From contig NZ_CP054699.1 of NCBI RefSeq assembly GCF_022558445.1, forward strand, positions 1,010,001-1,074,000: DNA of 64,000 nt, read 5' to 3'. Positions 37,728 to 48,483 of this stretch are shown here, piece after piece. Under the pieces are notes generated by a model. That model saw nothing but the letters and a program-made list of their open reading frames with translations, searched no databases and had not been told where the DNA came from. Position 1 is the first letter of the stretch. Each line of letters starts with the position of its first letter. Source of the DNA: Candidatus Contubernalis alkalaceticus. GTDB taxonomy: Bacteria > Bacillota > Dethiobacteria > SKNC01. A program made the translations under genes and the position numbers.

Positions 37728-37842
37728 TGTCATGAGAATAGATGTTTGTTCAGTAAGTTTTAATCTATTCAAAAAATGCTGGAATGCTGAGCTCGCATTG
37801 ACACTAATCATTTTTTTTGATAGATTAACCTGGAGGTGTTAA

Positions 37843-37935
37843 ATGCAAGTAAAGTCTTTAAATATTGATATTTTTCAGGAATTAGAGGTTTTTGCTCTCA
37901 TGGAAAAATTGTTTCAAAGGAGCTTTGAATTATAA
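37843..37935 (+). CDS. Possible 30-residue peptide
   Basis: ATG at 37843 has TGGAGGTG six bases upstream and the frame encodes 30 residues rich in Leu, Phe and Glu (NIDIFQELEVFALMEKLFQ), probably an amphipathic helix. It lies 21 bp before the next small gene and points the same way as moeA. I know no family for it. The ribosome site and spacing make translation plausible; a role as leader peptide is possible. Confidence 0.4.
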   Translation: MQVKSLNIDIFQELEVFALMEKLFQRSFEL

Positions 37936-37956
37936 TTTAATGGGGGAGGTTTAAAC

Positions 37957-38133
37957 ATGAATGCGGAGGGAAAAATAAAAGAGATTGTACAGGCTGAAGC
38001 ACAGGATAACCGTATAACCTGTGGGAAAATGCATGAGCTGTCAAAAAAGCATGGGGTAAGCCTGGCAGAGCTGGGGAAGGCTGCAGATGAATTAAAAATT
38101 AAAATTGCCCAATGTGAACTGGGTTGTTTCTAA
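37957..38133 (+). CDS. Small helical protein next to moeA
   Basis: 58 residues from ATG 37957, with GGGGGAGG upstream. The sequence has ITCGKMHELSKKHGVSLAEL and ends in IAQCELGCF. The HELSKKHGVSLAELGKAAD part looks like a small helix-turn-helix-like fold, and the three cysteines could bind metal. I recall similar short proteins beside molybdenum-cofactor or formate dehydrogenase genes in Clostridia but cannot name a function. It ends 14 bp before moeA and is probably translated with it. Confidence 0.75.
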   Translation: MNAEGKIKEIVQAEAQDNRITCGKMHELSKKHGVSLAELGKAADELKIKIAQCELGCF

Positions 38134-38147
38134 AGAGGTGAGAAGCC

Positions 38148-39383
38148 TTGTTTGAGGTGTTGACGGTTAAGGAAGCTTTAAATACCATAAAAGATGCCGT
38201 AAACAATTCAGCGGTTGAGAAAGATGATATAGCGCTTACACAGGCATTGGGCAGGGTAACGGCAGAGGATATAATCTCTACAACTGTGGTTCCTCACTTC
38301 AGTCGTTCCACCATGGACGGTTTTGCAGTAATAGCCCGGGATACTTTTGGGGCTTCAGAGGGAATGCCTGCTTTTTTGGAGGTTAAGGGTGAGGTCCTGA
38401 TGGGCGGAACGCCCCCTGGGGATATTGCCTCTGGAGAGACTATGAAAATTTCCACTGGAGGCATGCTGCCGAATAGTGCAGACAGTGCATTGATGTTGGA
38501 GCATGCAGAAGAACTGGATGAAACTATGATAGCCGTATACCGTCCTGTAGCCCCGGGAGAAAATGTGATCCTCAAGGGAGAAGATTTAAAAGAGGGAGAA
38601 ATAATCTTAAAGAAAAAGCATTTACTGAGGCCCCAAGACATAGGGGCGCTGGCTGCCGCCGGGGTGATGAAGGTCAATGTATACAAGGTCCCCAAGGTGG
38701 CTGTGATTTCTACCGGTGATGAACTAGTTTCGCCCCAAGAGGAACCCCTTCCCGGTCAGATTAGGGATATAAACAGCTGTGCTCTGGCCGCAGCCGCTCA
38801 GTCTGTGGGAGCCATTCCCTTAATGTACGGCATCGTAAAAGATGAAGCTTCTTATTTAATGAGAGCCATAGAAAGAGCTAGAAAAGAAGCTTCCCTTATT
38901 TTAATTTCCGGGGGAAGTTCTGTGGGTATCAGGGATGTTACCGCAAAGGTCATTGATGAACTGGGAAATCCCGGTGTGCTGGTACATGGAATTTCCATTC
39001 GTCCTGGAAAACCTACTATTTTTGGGATGGTAGGCTCAACACCCATCTTTGGACTTTCCGGTAACCCTGTTTCCGCTCTGGTTACCTTCGATTTATTTGT
39101 AACTCCGGTAATCTTGAAGCAGAAGGGCATGGCCTCTCGGGAACTAATACTGCCAAAAATTCCGGCAAAAATTAGCCGTAATATCCCATCTTCCCAGGGC
39201 CGGGAGGATTATATCCGGGTGAACCTGGAAACCGATGAAAAAGGGCAAACCTGGGCAGTTCCGGTATTTGGAAAGTCAGGCTTGATTACAACACTGGTGG
39301 AAGCCCAAGGCATGGTCCGTATCTCTCAGAATAAAGAAGGAATAGAAAAGGGTGAAGAGGTAGAAGTGGTCCTTTACTCCTAA
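38148..39383 (+). CDS. moeA: Molybdopterin molybdenumtransferase MoeA
   Basis: 411 residues. MoeA inserts molybdate (or tungstate) into adenylylated molybdopterin. Family blocks: HFSRSTMDGFAV near residue 50, STGDEL (about 190), ISGGSSVGIRDVT and GLSGNPVSA. The TTG start follows AGAGGTGAG. It heads the cofactor cluster next to the exported formate dehydrogenase, which needs bis-MGD. Confidence 0.94.
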   Translation: MFEVLTVKEALNTIKDAVNNSAVEKDDIALTQALGRVTAEDIISTTVVPHFSRSTMDGFAVIARDTFGASEGMPAFLEVKGEVLMGGTPPGDIASGETMKISTGGMLPNSADSALMLEHAEELDETMIAVYRPVAPGENVILKGEDLKEGEIILKKKHLLRPQDIGALAAAGVMKVNVYKVPKVAVISTGDELVSPQEEPLPGQIRDINSCALAAAAQSVGAIPLMYGIVKDEASYLMRAIERARKEASLILISGGSSVGIRDVTAKVIDELGNPGVLVHGISIRPGKPTIFGMVGSTPIFGLSGNPVSALVTFDLFVTPVILKQKGMASRELILPKIPAKISRNIPSSQGREDYIRVNLETDEKGQTWAVPVFGKSGLITTLVEAQGMVRISQNKEGIEKGEEVEVVLYS

Positions 39384-39447
39384 ATCAAATTAATTAGGGG
39401 GAATTAGGGATTGGTAGGAATTAGGGGTAATTAGGGTATATATAATT

Positions 39448-39536
39448 GGGAATTAGGGGGACACCATACTTAATTTTCACATAGTAAAAAGAATCACCTA
39501 ACTTTGAAAATTAAGTATGGTGTCCCCCTAATTCCC
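39448..39536. repeat. Perfect 31-bp inverted repeat
   Basis: Arms 39448-39478 and 39506-39536 are exact reverse complements, 27 bases apart. The core of each arm is GGGGGACACCATACTTAATT. Flanking DNA on both sides is a run of AATTAGGG/CCCTAATT units (39393-39447 and 39537-39556). Perfect identity suggests recent arrival or conversion. It resembles palindromes seen with REP-associated transposases in other bacteria (from memory), and separates moeA from the MoeA-fusion gene. Confidence 0.85.
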
Positions 39537-39608
39537 CCTAATTCCCCCCCTAATTCTTAATTATCTAATTATTATGATTGTCGAAGGTTCGTTAGGGGGT
39601 AGTATTTG

Positions 39609-41531
39609 ATGGTAAAAAGAAATATATACTTAGATAATGTGTCTTTAAAAGAGGCAGGTGATACATTTTTTCAAAGAATAGAGGAATTAAATATCAGCCT
39701 CGGGTGGGAAAAAGTGCCGGTGGAAAAGGCTTTGGACAGGGTTACGGCAGAACCGGTTTTTGCGGTGATTTCTTCACCACACTATCATGCCTCCGCCATG
39801 GACGGAGCTGCGGTAAAGGCGGCAGACACCTATGGGGCCATGGAGACATCTCCAAAACAGTTGAAGTTAAAAAAACAGTATGTCCCCATTGATACCGGCC
39901 ATCCGCTGCCGCCGGGTTTTGATGCGGTGATTATGATTGAAGATATTCACGAAGTGGATGGGGAGACCATAGAGATCGCTGCCGCCGCAGCTCCCTGGCA
40001 GCATGTCCGGGCTATGGGAGAGGATATTGTGGCTACAGAGCTGATTGTGCCGGTCAATCATTATATTGGCCCTGAGGATATTGGGGCTATGCTGGCCGGG
40101 GGGATCTGGCAGGTTAAGGTAAGGAAAAAGCCGGTGGTTGCTATTATCCCCACGGGTTCTGAACTGGTGCAGCCAGGGAAAATTCCCCAGGCTGGGAAAA
40201 TTATTGAATTTAATTCCCGTTTCTTTTCCGGATTGATTACCCGCTGGGGTGGGGAACCTAAGCCCCGGGATATTGTTAAGGACGAATATCAAGAGATAAA
40301 ACAGGCTCTGCTGGAGGCGGTAAAGGAAAGCGATGTAGTTCTTATTAATGCCGGTTCCTCAGCCGGCTCCCGGGATTACACTGCTGCCATTGTTCAGGAG
40401 ACAGGAGAGCTGTTAACCCACGGGGTGGCTATAAAACCGGGAAAACCTACGGTCATCGGGGTTGTTGAAGGCAAACCGGTTATTGGGCTTCCCGGTTATC
40501 CTGTAGCAGCGTTCTTCATACTGGATCTCCTGGTAAAACCCCTGGTGTACAAACTACAAAAGTTAGCGCCTCCCCGGCGCAGTATGGCGGAGGCGGTGAT
40601 GTCCCGGCGGGTGGTATCCTCTTTTAAAGCAGAAGAATTTTTACGGGTAAAGCTGGGACAGGTGGGGGATAAACTTATGGCTACGCCGCTGCCCAGGGGT
40701 TCCGGGGTCATTACCTCCCTGGTCCAGGCTGATGGGTTTGTGCGTATACCACAGCTGAAAGAGGGCCTGGAGGTGGGAGAAGCTGTTTCGGTAGAACTGG
40801 TGAAAGACCTGTCAGGAATTAAGAATACCATTGTAAGTATTGGCAGTCATGATTTAACTCTGGATATCCTGGCCAATCTTCTCAGGCTTAACTATCCGGA
40901 AACCGGCCTGTCTTCGGCTCATGTGGGTAGTATGGGGGGGATTTTGGCTCTGCGCAGGGGGGATGCCCACCTGGCGGGCAGCCATCTCTTAGATGAGCAC
41001 ACCGGGGAGTACAACGTGCCATTTATTAAACGGATGCTGCCCAATATCAAGGTAGTCCTGGTCAACCTGGCCTATCGTCAGCAGGGGCTGTTCGTGCCTT
41101 CGGGTAATCCAAAAAACATAAATAAACTGGAAGACTTGGTACAGAAGGATGTTTCCTTTATAAACCGTCAGAGAGGAGCCGGAACCCGGCTTTTGTTAGA
41201 TTATTATTTAAAACAGCTTAAGTTAAACCCGCAGGATATTAAGGGATATGATCGGGAGGAGTACAGCCATTTATCTGTGGCTGCAGCGGTGGCCTCAGGA
41301 TCTGCCGATACGGGGCTGGGAGTTTTAGCTGCCTCCAGGGCTCTGGGGCTGGATTTCATCCCCTTGGCCAGGGAACGTTATGATATCATTATTCCTGAAG
41401 AATTTTTGGAAACTGAAAAAATACAAAGGCTTTTGGAGATGATTAATTCCCAGCAGTTTAAAGAGGAAGTCCAAAGGCTGGGGGGGTACGACCTGGGGGA
41501 TTCTGGAAAAGAAATCTGGAGAAGCAGTTGA
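39609..41531 (+). CDS. MoeA domain fused to a periplasmic-binding-protein-like domain
   Basis: 640 residues. Residues 1-410 are MoeA-like (SPHYHASAMDGAAV, PTGSELVQPG, NAGSSAGSRDYT, GLPGYPVAA). Residues about 415-640 are a PBP-like, substrate-binding domain of the LysR/ModA-like kind (IVSIGSHDLTLDIL, INRQRGAGTRLLLDYYL). Such fusions are common in anaerobes; the extra domain may sense or bind molybdate, tungstate or a cofactor intermediate, but this is not shown. ATG 39609 has AGGGGG upstream; TTG 39606 is the alternative. Confidence 0.9.
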   Translation: MVKRNIYLDNVSLKEAGDTFFQRIEELNISLGWEKVPVEKALDRVTAEPVFAVISSPHYHASAMDGAAVKAADTYGAMETSPKQLKLKKQYVPIDTGHPLPPGFDAVIMIEDIHEVDGETIEIAAAAAPWQHVRAMGEDIVATELIVPVNHYIGPEDIGAMLAGGIWQVKVRKKPVVAIIPTGSELVQPGKIPQAGKIIEFNSRFFSGLITRWGGEPKPRDIVKDEYQEIKQALLEAVKESDVVLINAGSSAGSRDYTAAIVQETGELLTHGVAIKPGKPTVIGVVEGKPVIGLPGYPVAAFFILDLLVKPLVYKLQKLAPPRRSMAEAVMSRRVVSSFKAEEFLRVKLGQVGDKLMATPLPRGSGVITSLVQADGFVRIPQLKEGLEVGEAVSVELVKDLSGIKNTIVSIGSHDLTLDILANLLRLNYPETGLSSAHVGSMGGILALRRGDAHLAGSHLLDEHTGEYNVPFIKRMLPNIKVVLVNLAYRQQGLFVPSGNPKNINKLEDLVQKDVSFINRQRGAGTRLLLDYYLKQLKLNPQDIKGYDREEYSHLSVAAAVASGSADTGLGVLAASRALGLDFIPLARERYDIIIPEEFLETEKIQRLLEMINSQQFKEEVQRLGGYDLGDSGKEIWRSS

Positions 41532-41574
41532 GCTGTTAAGCAGGGAGTAAATCATATAGAGGGCAGGTGGTTGT

Positions 41575-42084
41575 ATGTTTGGTGCAGCGGTTTTGACCGC
41601 CAGTGATCGGGGTGCCCGGGGAGAGAGAGAAGACAAGAGCGGAAAGGTTATAGAAGAAATAGTTCAGAGACTAGGCGGTAAAGTAATGGAATCTGCTTTA
41701 GTTTCCGATGACCCGGAATCCATTAGGGAAAAGCTAATCTATTTTGCGGATCAGCTGAAAGCGGAGGTAATTTTGACTACCGGGGGAACGGGTTTGAGCC
41801 CCAGGGACAACACCCCGGAGGCTACCCTTTCGGTAATAGAAAAAGTAGTTCCCGGTTTGGCGGAGGCAATGCGGGCGGAAAGCCTAAAAAAAACGCCTCA
41901 CGCTATGCTCTCCAGGGCGGTCTGTGGAGTGCGGGGGAGTTCATTGATTATTAACCTGCCCGGTAGTCCCAAGGCGGTAAGGGAGTGCCTGGAGGTTATT
42001 GAGCCGGCTCTTCCCCATGCTGTAGAACTTATAAAGGGCAGGGTTTCCGACTGCGCCCAGGGAGAACACAATGGACTAAAATAA
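41575..42084 (+). CDS. mogA: Molybdopterin adenylyltransferase, MogA/MoaB family
   Basis: 169 residues. MogA activates molybdopterin with AMP before MoeA adds the metal. TASDRGARGEREDKSG at the start, TTGGTGLSPRDNTPEAT in the middle and INLPGSPKAVRE near the end are the conserved nucleotide and pterin sites. AGGGCAGGTGG precedes the ATG. The GDNTPEAT-type block with Pro-Arg-Asp suits MogA as well as MoaB-type proteins. Confidence 0.92.
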   Translation: MFGAAVLTASDRGARGEREDKSGKVIEEIVQRLGGKVMESALVSDDPESIREKLIYFADQLKAEVILTTGGTGLSPRDNTPEATLSVIEKVVPGLAEAMRAESLKKTPHAMLSRAVCGVRGSSLIINLPGSPKAVRECLEVIEPALPHAVELIKGRVSDCAQGEHNGLK

Positions 42085-42104
42085 TGTTATTTAATTTATT
42101 TGCT

Positions 42105-42140
42105 TAGATGGTGCTGATTATTCAGTGAACCATCTTTTTT
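42105..42140 (+). terminator. Terminator after mogA
   Basis: AGATGGT pairs with ACCATCT, enclosing a 16-base loop, followed by TTTTT. The following 42141-42409 is AT-rich and holds no gene I can support. Confidence 0.75.
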
Positions 42141-42409
42141 ATTTAAAATGTTTTATTTTTGATTGTTAGCAAAGGTGTGCAAAAACCTGCAGAATACACA
42201 GGTAATAAGGGGTTTCCCACAGCAAAAAATAATATAATTAACTAATTTAATCCTGGTTACTAAAGGAATATTTATTTAAGAATAGGATATAATAATTTCT
42301 TGTTAGAGGAGGAATAAGTGAAATATTAGATAAATGAAGAAAAATCAACGAATAATGATATATTTGCCAATAATAAGAGATATTCGTCATTATGCCTTCA
42401 TTTAGAGGG

Positions 42410-42438
42410 TTGCTTACAAAAAATAAATTGGTTAGTAT
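42410..42438 (+). promoter_or_regulatory. Probable sigma-A promoter of groESL
   Basis: TTGCTT at 42410-42415 and TAGTAT at 42433-42438 are 17 bases apart, and the CIRCE operator starts 15 bases past the -10, over the expected transcription start. The hexamers are imperfect. Confidence 0.5.
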
Positions 42439-42453
42439 TATTAGTGATTACTG

Positions 42454-42480
42454 TTAGCACTCACCTCAGACGAGTGCTAA
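42454..42480 (+). promoter_or_regulatory. CIRCE operator (HrcA binding site)
   Basis: TTAGCACTC, nine bases, GAGTGCTAA: an exact match to the CIRCE consensus. It lies 46 bp before groES. HrcA, refolded by GroEL, represses the operon here until heat or unfolded protein occupies the chaperonin. hrcA is not in the window. Confidence 0.97.
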
Positions 42481-42526
42481 CAATATAAAAGAAAATAATA
42501 ATGTAATATTTAAAGGAGGGTAATTA

Positions 42527-42814
42527 ATGAATCTGAGACCATTAGGAGACAGAGTAATCATCAAGCTGGTGGAGGTAGAAGAAAAGACTGCCGGCGGTAT
42601 TCTTCTGCCTGACAAAGCAAAGGAAAGGCCCACGGAAGCTGATATCGTGGCAGTGGGAACCGGTAGGATACTGAATGACGGGCAGAAAGTCCCCATTGAT
42701 GTAAAAGTAGGAGACCGAATTGTGATCAATAAGTATGCCGGCACAGAATTTAAGGTAGATGATACAGAATACTTAATTATAAGAGAAGATGATATTCTGG
42801 CTGTAAAAGAGTAA
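42527..42814 (+). CDS. groES: Co-chaperonin GroES
   Basis: 95 residues, typical Cpn10: [20 protein letters not shown] at the start, the mobile loop that touches GroEL ([15 protein letters not shown]), and the C-terminal [22 protein letters not shown] precedes the ATG. It caps the GroEL ring during folding. Confidence 0.98.
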   Translation: MNLRPLGDRVIIKLVEVEEKTAGGILLPDKAKERPTEADIVAVGTGRILNDGQKVPIDVKVGDRIVINKYAGTEFKVDDTEYLIIREDDILAVKE

Positions 42815-42886
42815 GAGAGTAAAGAAAGTTTCATTTATTATTTTTTAAGAATTTAGAAATCAAAGTACCAAAATAGGGAGGTATAA

Positions 42887-44533
<1,647 letters not shown>

Positions 44534-44625
44534 TTTAGAAATTAATAAATTATGACCAATTTTTCTTATCTGTAACTAAAGGTGATAGGGATGGGAGAAT
44601 TGGCAGAAACGAAAAGCAAAAACAC

Positions 44626-44659
44626 AAAAAGAGAGAACCGAAAACGGTTCTCTCTTTTT
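44626..44659 (+). terminator. Terminator of groESL
   Basis: AAAAAGAGAGAACCG and CGGTTCTCTCTTTTT form a 15-bp perfect stem with an AAAA loop. A short frame from 44591 with a ribosome site runs through it and is probably not a gene. With A- and T-runs on both sides it could serve both strands. Confidence 0.93.
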
Positions 44660-44711
44660 GTTGTTTACTTTTTATTTTTTCTAATACTGTTTTAGCTTAG
44701 AGCTTTAGGTC

Positions 44712-46070
44712 TTAAAGGTTAATCTTAGGCAGATTGGCCAGAGATTTTTTAATGGCCTCCTCCGGGTACTCATAATCTGTCAGCTTACCCGCCAGATAGT
44801 CGTCGTAAGCGGTTAGATCAAAATGCCCGTGTCCGCTGAGGTTAAAGAGAATGGTTTTTTGCTCTCCACTTTCTTTGCATTCCAGGGCTACATCAATGGC
44901 TCCCCTGATGGCATGGGCAGACTCCGGTGCCGGCAGGATGCCTTCACTGCGGGTGAACAGCATGGCAGCTTCAAAAACTCCCAATTGGTTCAAAGCTCGG
45001 GCTTCCGCCAGGTTGTCTTTTACCAGCTGACTTACCAGGGGAGAATCTCCGTGGTATCTCAGTCCGCCTGCATGAAATCCAGGAGGCACAAAATCATGTC
45101 CCAGGGTATACATCATAGATAGAGGGGTGAGCTTAGCAATGTCTCCGTAATCATATGTAAACTCTCCCCGGGTGAGGGTAGGGCACGCTGAAGGTTCAAC
45201 GGCAATTACCTGAATATCTTTTCCGTTTATTTTATCGTAGAGGAAGGGGAAGGCGATGCCGCCGAAGTTGCTGCCCCCGCCGCAGCAGGCTACAATAACA
45301 TCGGGATATTCCTGTACCTTGGCCAGTTGGGCCTTAGCTTCCAATCCAATAATGCTCTGGTGAAGCAGAACATGGTTCAGCACGCTTCCCAGGGCATAGT
45401 TGGTGTCTTCCCTGGTGGCCGCGTCTTCTACCGCTTCACTGATGGCGATCCCCAAACTGCCCATAGAGTCCGGATCATCCTTAAGAACTTGTCTTCCGGA
45501 ATTTGTTTGGTCACTGGGGCTGGCAATTACATTGGAGCCCCAGGTTTCTATGAGTGAACGCCGGTAGGGTTTTTGATGGTAACTCACTTTAACCATATAC
45601 ACTGTGCATTCCAGTCCGAATAGGCTGCAGGCCAAACTCAGAGCGCTTCCCCACTGTCCTGCTCCGGTTTCTGTGGCCAGCCGCTTAATGCCGGAAATTT
45701 TATTGTAATAAGCTTGGGCAATGGCTGTATTGGGTTTATGGCTTCCCGCCGGGCTTACCCCCTCATTTTTGTAGTAGATTTTTGCTGGAGTTTGAAGGGC
45801 TTTTTCCAGGTTATAAGCCCGATGCAGGGGAGAGGGCCTCCACAGCTTATAGATATTGAGAACTTCATCGGGTATGTCAATCCAACGTTCGGTAGAAACT
45901 TCCTGCATAATTAAGGGCATCGGAAAAATCGCGGAAAGGTCATCTGGAGTGAGTGGTTTTTGTGTCTGTGGATTAAGGGAGGGCTTTAACGGGTTAGGCA
46001 GGTCTGCCTGGATATTATACCACTGCTTGGGTATGTCTTGCTCGTCCAGCAGAATTTTATAAGGAATCAT
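44712..46070 (-). CDS. trpB: Tryptophan synthase beta-like protein, TrpB2 type
   Basis: 452 residues, longer than TrpB1 (about 400), with the TrpB2 N-terminal extension. The PLP lysine is in GSHKPNTA, the [10 protein letters not shown] loop follows, and the CGGGSNFGG phosphate-binding motif is present. It makes tryptophan from serine and indole. It stands alone with no trpA or other trp genes, so it may salvage free indole. It is transcribed toward groEL and faces porG across a shared 208-bp promoter region in which I see no clear operator. GGAGGAAG precedes its ATG. Confidence 0.9.
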   Translation of the reverse strand: MIPYKILLDEQDIPKQWYNIQADLPNPLKPSLNPQTQKPLTPDDLSAIFPMPLIMQEVSTERWIDIPDEVLNIYKLWRPSPLHRAYNLEKALQTPAKIYYKNEGVSPAGSHKPNTAIAQAYYNKISGIKRLATETGAGQWGSALSLACSLFGLECTVYMVKVSYHQKPYRRSLIETWGSNVIASPSDQTNSGRQVLKDDPDSMGSLGIAISEAVEDAATREDTNYALGSVLNHVLLHQSIIGLEAKAQLAKVQEYPDVIVACCGGGSNFGGIAFPFLYDKINGKDIQVIAVEPSACPTLTRGEFTYDYGDIAKLTPLSMMYTLGHDFVPPGFHAGGLRYHGDSPLVSQLVKDNLAEARALNQLGVFEAAMLFTRSEGILPAPESAHAIRGAIDVALECKESGEQKTILFNLSGHGHFDLTAYDDYLAGKLTDYEYPEEAIKKSLANLPKINL

Positions 46071-46278
46071 ATTCTTCCTCCTTTTATATTTTTTAACTAA
46101 TCATAATTTATCTTAACAGTTATAAAATGTCAAGTTCAAAGGCTGTATTATATGTATTTCCCTCAAATATCGGGGTTTTAATCTTTTGTGTAGTTAATTA
46201 CTTGACTTAAGAAGGAAATTATTAAAGAGTGTCAAAATATAAGGAGTATATTTCTTATTTTTGATAATGGGAGGGAAA

Positions 46279-46827
46279 ATGGTGAAAGAAATCTCTATTC
46301 ACGCCAGGGCAGGACAGGGGGCCATTACACTAGCAGCATTATTGGGGACGGCGGTTTTCCTGGAAGGAGGATATGCCCTTGTATTTCCCCATTTCGGTGC
46401 AGCGCGGATGGGCGCTCCTATGAATAGTTTCGTTAGAATAAGTGGGCAGCAGATCAGGGTGAGAAGTCAGGTTTATGAACCTGATTACATAATGGTGGTG
46501 GATGCTTCTCTGATGCGGGGGTTTAATGTGTTTCAAGGAATGCAGGAGGGGGGAGTTGCCTATATTAACCGGCAGTCTCAAGATGGTATATCGGTTCCCC
46601 ATGGAGTAAAGGTGTATGATATACCAGCTGATGAGCTTTCTTTGAAAATTTTTAACAGGCCAATGGGGAATACAGTGCTTTTGGGAGCTTTTTCTGCCGG
46701 CACGGGAGAAGTATCCCTGGATAGCCTGGAAAAAGCTGTGGAAGATAAGTTTCCTGAAAAAATAGTGCAGTTGAATGTAGAGGCCTTTAGGGCGGGCTAT
46801 GAATATTTTAAGGAAAAGTTTGCGTAA
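46279..46827 (+). CDS. porG: Pyruvate:ferredoxin oxidoreductase gamma subunit
   Basis: 182 residues of the gamma domain: HARAGQGAITLAALLGTA at the start, FPHFGAARMGAPMNSFVRIS and GNTVLLGAFSA. In the four-subunit enzymes this part binds CoA and helps assemble the complex. I place the start at ATG 46279 behind GGGAGGG; upstream starts (46261, 46267) overlap that site. First gene of porG-D-A-B. Confidence 0.92.
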   Translation: MVKEISIHARAGQGAITLAALLGTAVFLEGGYALVFPHFGAARMGAPMNSFVRISGQQIRVRSQVYEPDYIMVVDASLMRGFNVFQGMQEGGVAYINRQSQDGISVPHGVKVYDIPADELSLKIFNRPMGNTVLLGAFSAGTGEVSLDSLEKAVEDKFPEKIVQLNVEAFRAGYEYFKEKFA

Positions 46828-46946
46828 AATATTGTTTTAATCCAATACTTTTTTAAAAGCAGAAAAAGAAATTTTGGCTGTGTCTGTCAGTTAATGGAGT
46901 TAGAACTCCCCCGTTAGGTATTATTTTTTGAGGAAGGAGAAAGCCC

Positions 46947-47210
46947 ATGCTTGTAAAAATCACATCCAAGCCTGGAACTACCAGGGAAATCGAGACCGGG
47001 TCCTGGCGAATGGGTTTAAAACCCAAGTTTTTGCAGAAAAATTGTAATGCCTGCAGCCTTTGTGCTTTATTGTGTCCGGAAGGTGTAATCACCGGTAGAA
47101 TGAAAAAGACTTTTCAAACGGATTATCGGTATTGTAAGGGGTGCGGTATATGTGCAGAGGAATGTCCTGAAAAGGATATTCTAATGGTGAAGGAGGAGGA
47201 AGAAGCGTGA
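46947..47210 (+). CDS. porD: Pyruvate:ferredoxin oxidoreductase delta subunit (2x4Fe-4S ferredoxin)
   Basis: 87 residues with CNACSLCALLCPEG and CKGCGICAEECPEK, each binding a 4Fe-4S cluster that carries electrons from the TPP site to ferredoxin. The N-terminal SWRMGLKPKF segment is typical of PorD. GAGGAAGGAG precedes the ATG. Its last codons overlap porA by four bases. The 119-bp gap before it contains no obvious structure. Confidence 0.92.
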   Translation: MLVKITSKPGTTREIETGSWRMGLKPKFLQKNCNACSLCALLCPEGVITGRMKKTFQTDYRYCKGCGICAEECPEKDILMVKEEEEA

Positions 47211-48391
47211 AGTATTTTTTGGAAGGTTCTATCGCTGTAGCTGAAGCGGTAAGGTTGTGTAAACCTGGAGTTATTTCAGCTTATCCCATTACTCCCCAGA
47301 CCCATATTGTTGAGAAACTGGCGGATTTCATGGCAAACGGTCAGTTAGAATCTCAGTTTGTAAATGTGGAGAGCGAACATTCTGCCGCTTCAGTAGTGCT
47401 GGGATCCCTGGCTGCGGAAGTCAGGTCTTATACGGCCAGCAGTTCTCAAGGCCTGCTGTTGATGTCAGAGGTTTTGTACAATATTGCCGGACTTCGGCTG
47501 CCCCTGGTAATAACCTGTGCCAATCGTGCGGTTTCAGCCCCTCTGAGTATTTGGAACGATCAGCAAGATTCCGAAGCCCTAAGGGATGCAGGCGTGATTC
47601 AGCTCTATGTAGAAAATATTCAGGAGGCGGTAGACTATCATCTCTTTGCATTTCGATTGGCAGAGGACCCCAGGGTGCTGCTGCCGGTTATGGTTTGCAT
47701 GGATGGTTTTGTGCTCACCCACGCCTATGAAGCGGTGGATATTCCGGAATCGGAAAGAGTAGATGTTTTTTTGCCGGAGTTCAAATTGCAGGACAAACTG
47801 GATGTTTCCGAACCCATCAGCATTGGAACAGTATTGGATCCCCGATTTTATATGGAGACCCGGTATGCGATCCAGGAGACCATGAGGGAAGCACAGATTA
47901 TTATGAAAGAGATGAAACAGGAATTTGAAAAGGCCTTTGAACGGGAACTGCATGTCTTTTTTGAACCTTACTTAATGGAGGATGCAAAGAAAGTAATTAT
48001 TTCCAGAGGCTCTGTAGCAGGCACTGTTAAGGATGTTGTAGACGAGATGCGGAAAGAGGGAGAAAAAGTTGGAGCTCTAAAAGTAATATCTTACCGTCCC
48101 TTCCCTGCGGATAAACTGTATGAAGCTTTAAAGGACATTCCTGAGGTGGCAGTTTTAGATCGGGCTATTTCTCTGGGAGGTTATGGTCCTATGTATACTC
48201 AATTTAAGGCCTTGTTCCAGGGCAAGGAAAAGAACCCTAAAGTCAGTGGTTTTATCGGAGGTCTAGGGCAGAGGGATATCACCAAAAACGATATCCGTAA
48301 GATATATGAGAAGCTGGGCGAAGAAGAGGTTTCCTGTCAGTTTATCAATTTGAATCAGGAGTATTTGATGCAGGCCCGAAGGTATACGTAA
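47207..48391 (+). CDS. porA: Pyruvate:ferredoxin oxidoreductase alpha subunit
   Basis: 394 residues. SAYPITPQTHIVEKLADF near residue 25 is the TPP-binding and CoA-facing block of PorA, ESEHSAASVVLGSLAAEVR carries the catalytic Glu, and GGYGPMYTQF ends the C-terminal domain. The GTG start overlaps the porD stop. It binds pyruvate and TPP together with PorB. Confidence 0.92.
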   Translation: MKYFLEGSIAVAEAVRLCKPGVISAYPITPQTHIVEKLADFMANGQLESQFVNVESEHSAASVVLGSLAAEVRSYTASSSQGLLLMSEVLYNIAGLRLPLVITCANRAVSAPLSIWNDQQDSEALRDAGVIQLYVENIQEAVDYHLFAFRLAEDPRVLLPVMVCMDGFVLTHAYEAVDIPESERVDVFLPEFKLQDKLDVSEPISIGTVLDPRFYMETRYAIQETMREAQIIMKEMKQEFEKAFERELHVFFEPYLMEDAKKVIISRGSVAGTVKDVVDEMRKEGEKVGALKVISYRPFPADKLYEALKDIPEVAVLDRAISLGGYGPMYTQFKALFQGKEKNPKVSGFIGGLGQRDITKNDIRKIYEKLGEEEVSCQFINLNQEYLMQARRYT

Positions 48392-48431
48392 ATGATAATA
48401 TCCAGTAATGCCTTAAAAGACATATAACCAT

Positions 48432-48458
48432 AAGACAGGGGAACTGTCCTACTGTCTT
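48432..48458. repeat. REP-like short palindrome between porA and porB
   Basis: AAGACAG and CTGTCTT enclose GGGAACTGTCCTA, a variant of the dispersed GGGGACGGT family, inside the 92-bp porA-porB gap. Confidence 0.55.
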
Positions 48459-48483
48459 GATTTGAAAGAGGGGTGAGTATGTA

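Noticed and set aside
39448-39536. Perfect inverted repeat considered as the moeA terminator
   Set aside because: No T-run follows on the + strand, the arms are far longer than needed, and the AATTAGGG flanks point to a repeat element; it might still block transcription incidentally.
44591-44695. 34-codon frame after groEL with a possible ribosome site
   Set aside because: It reads straight through the groESL terminator hairpin, giving a low-complexity Lys/Arg then Phe/Leu product.
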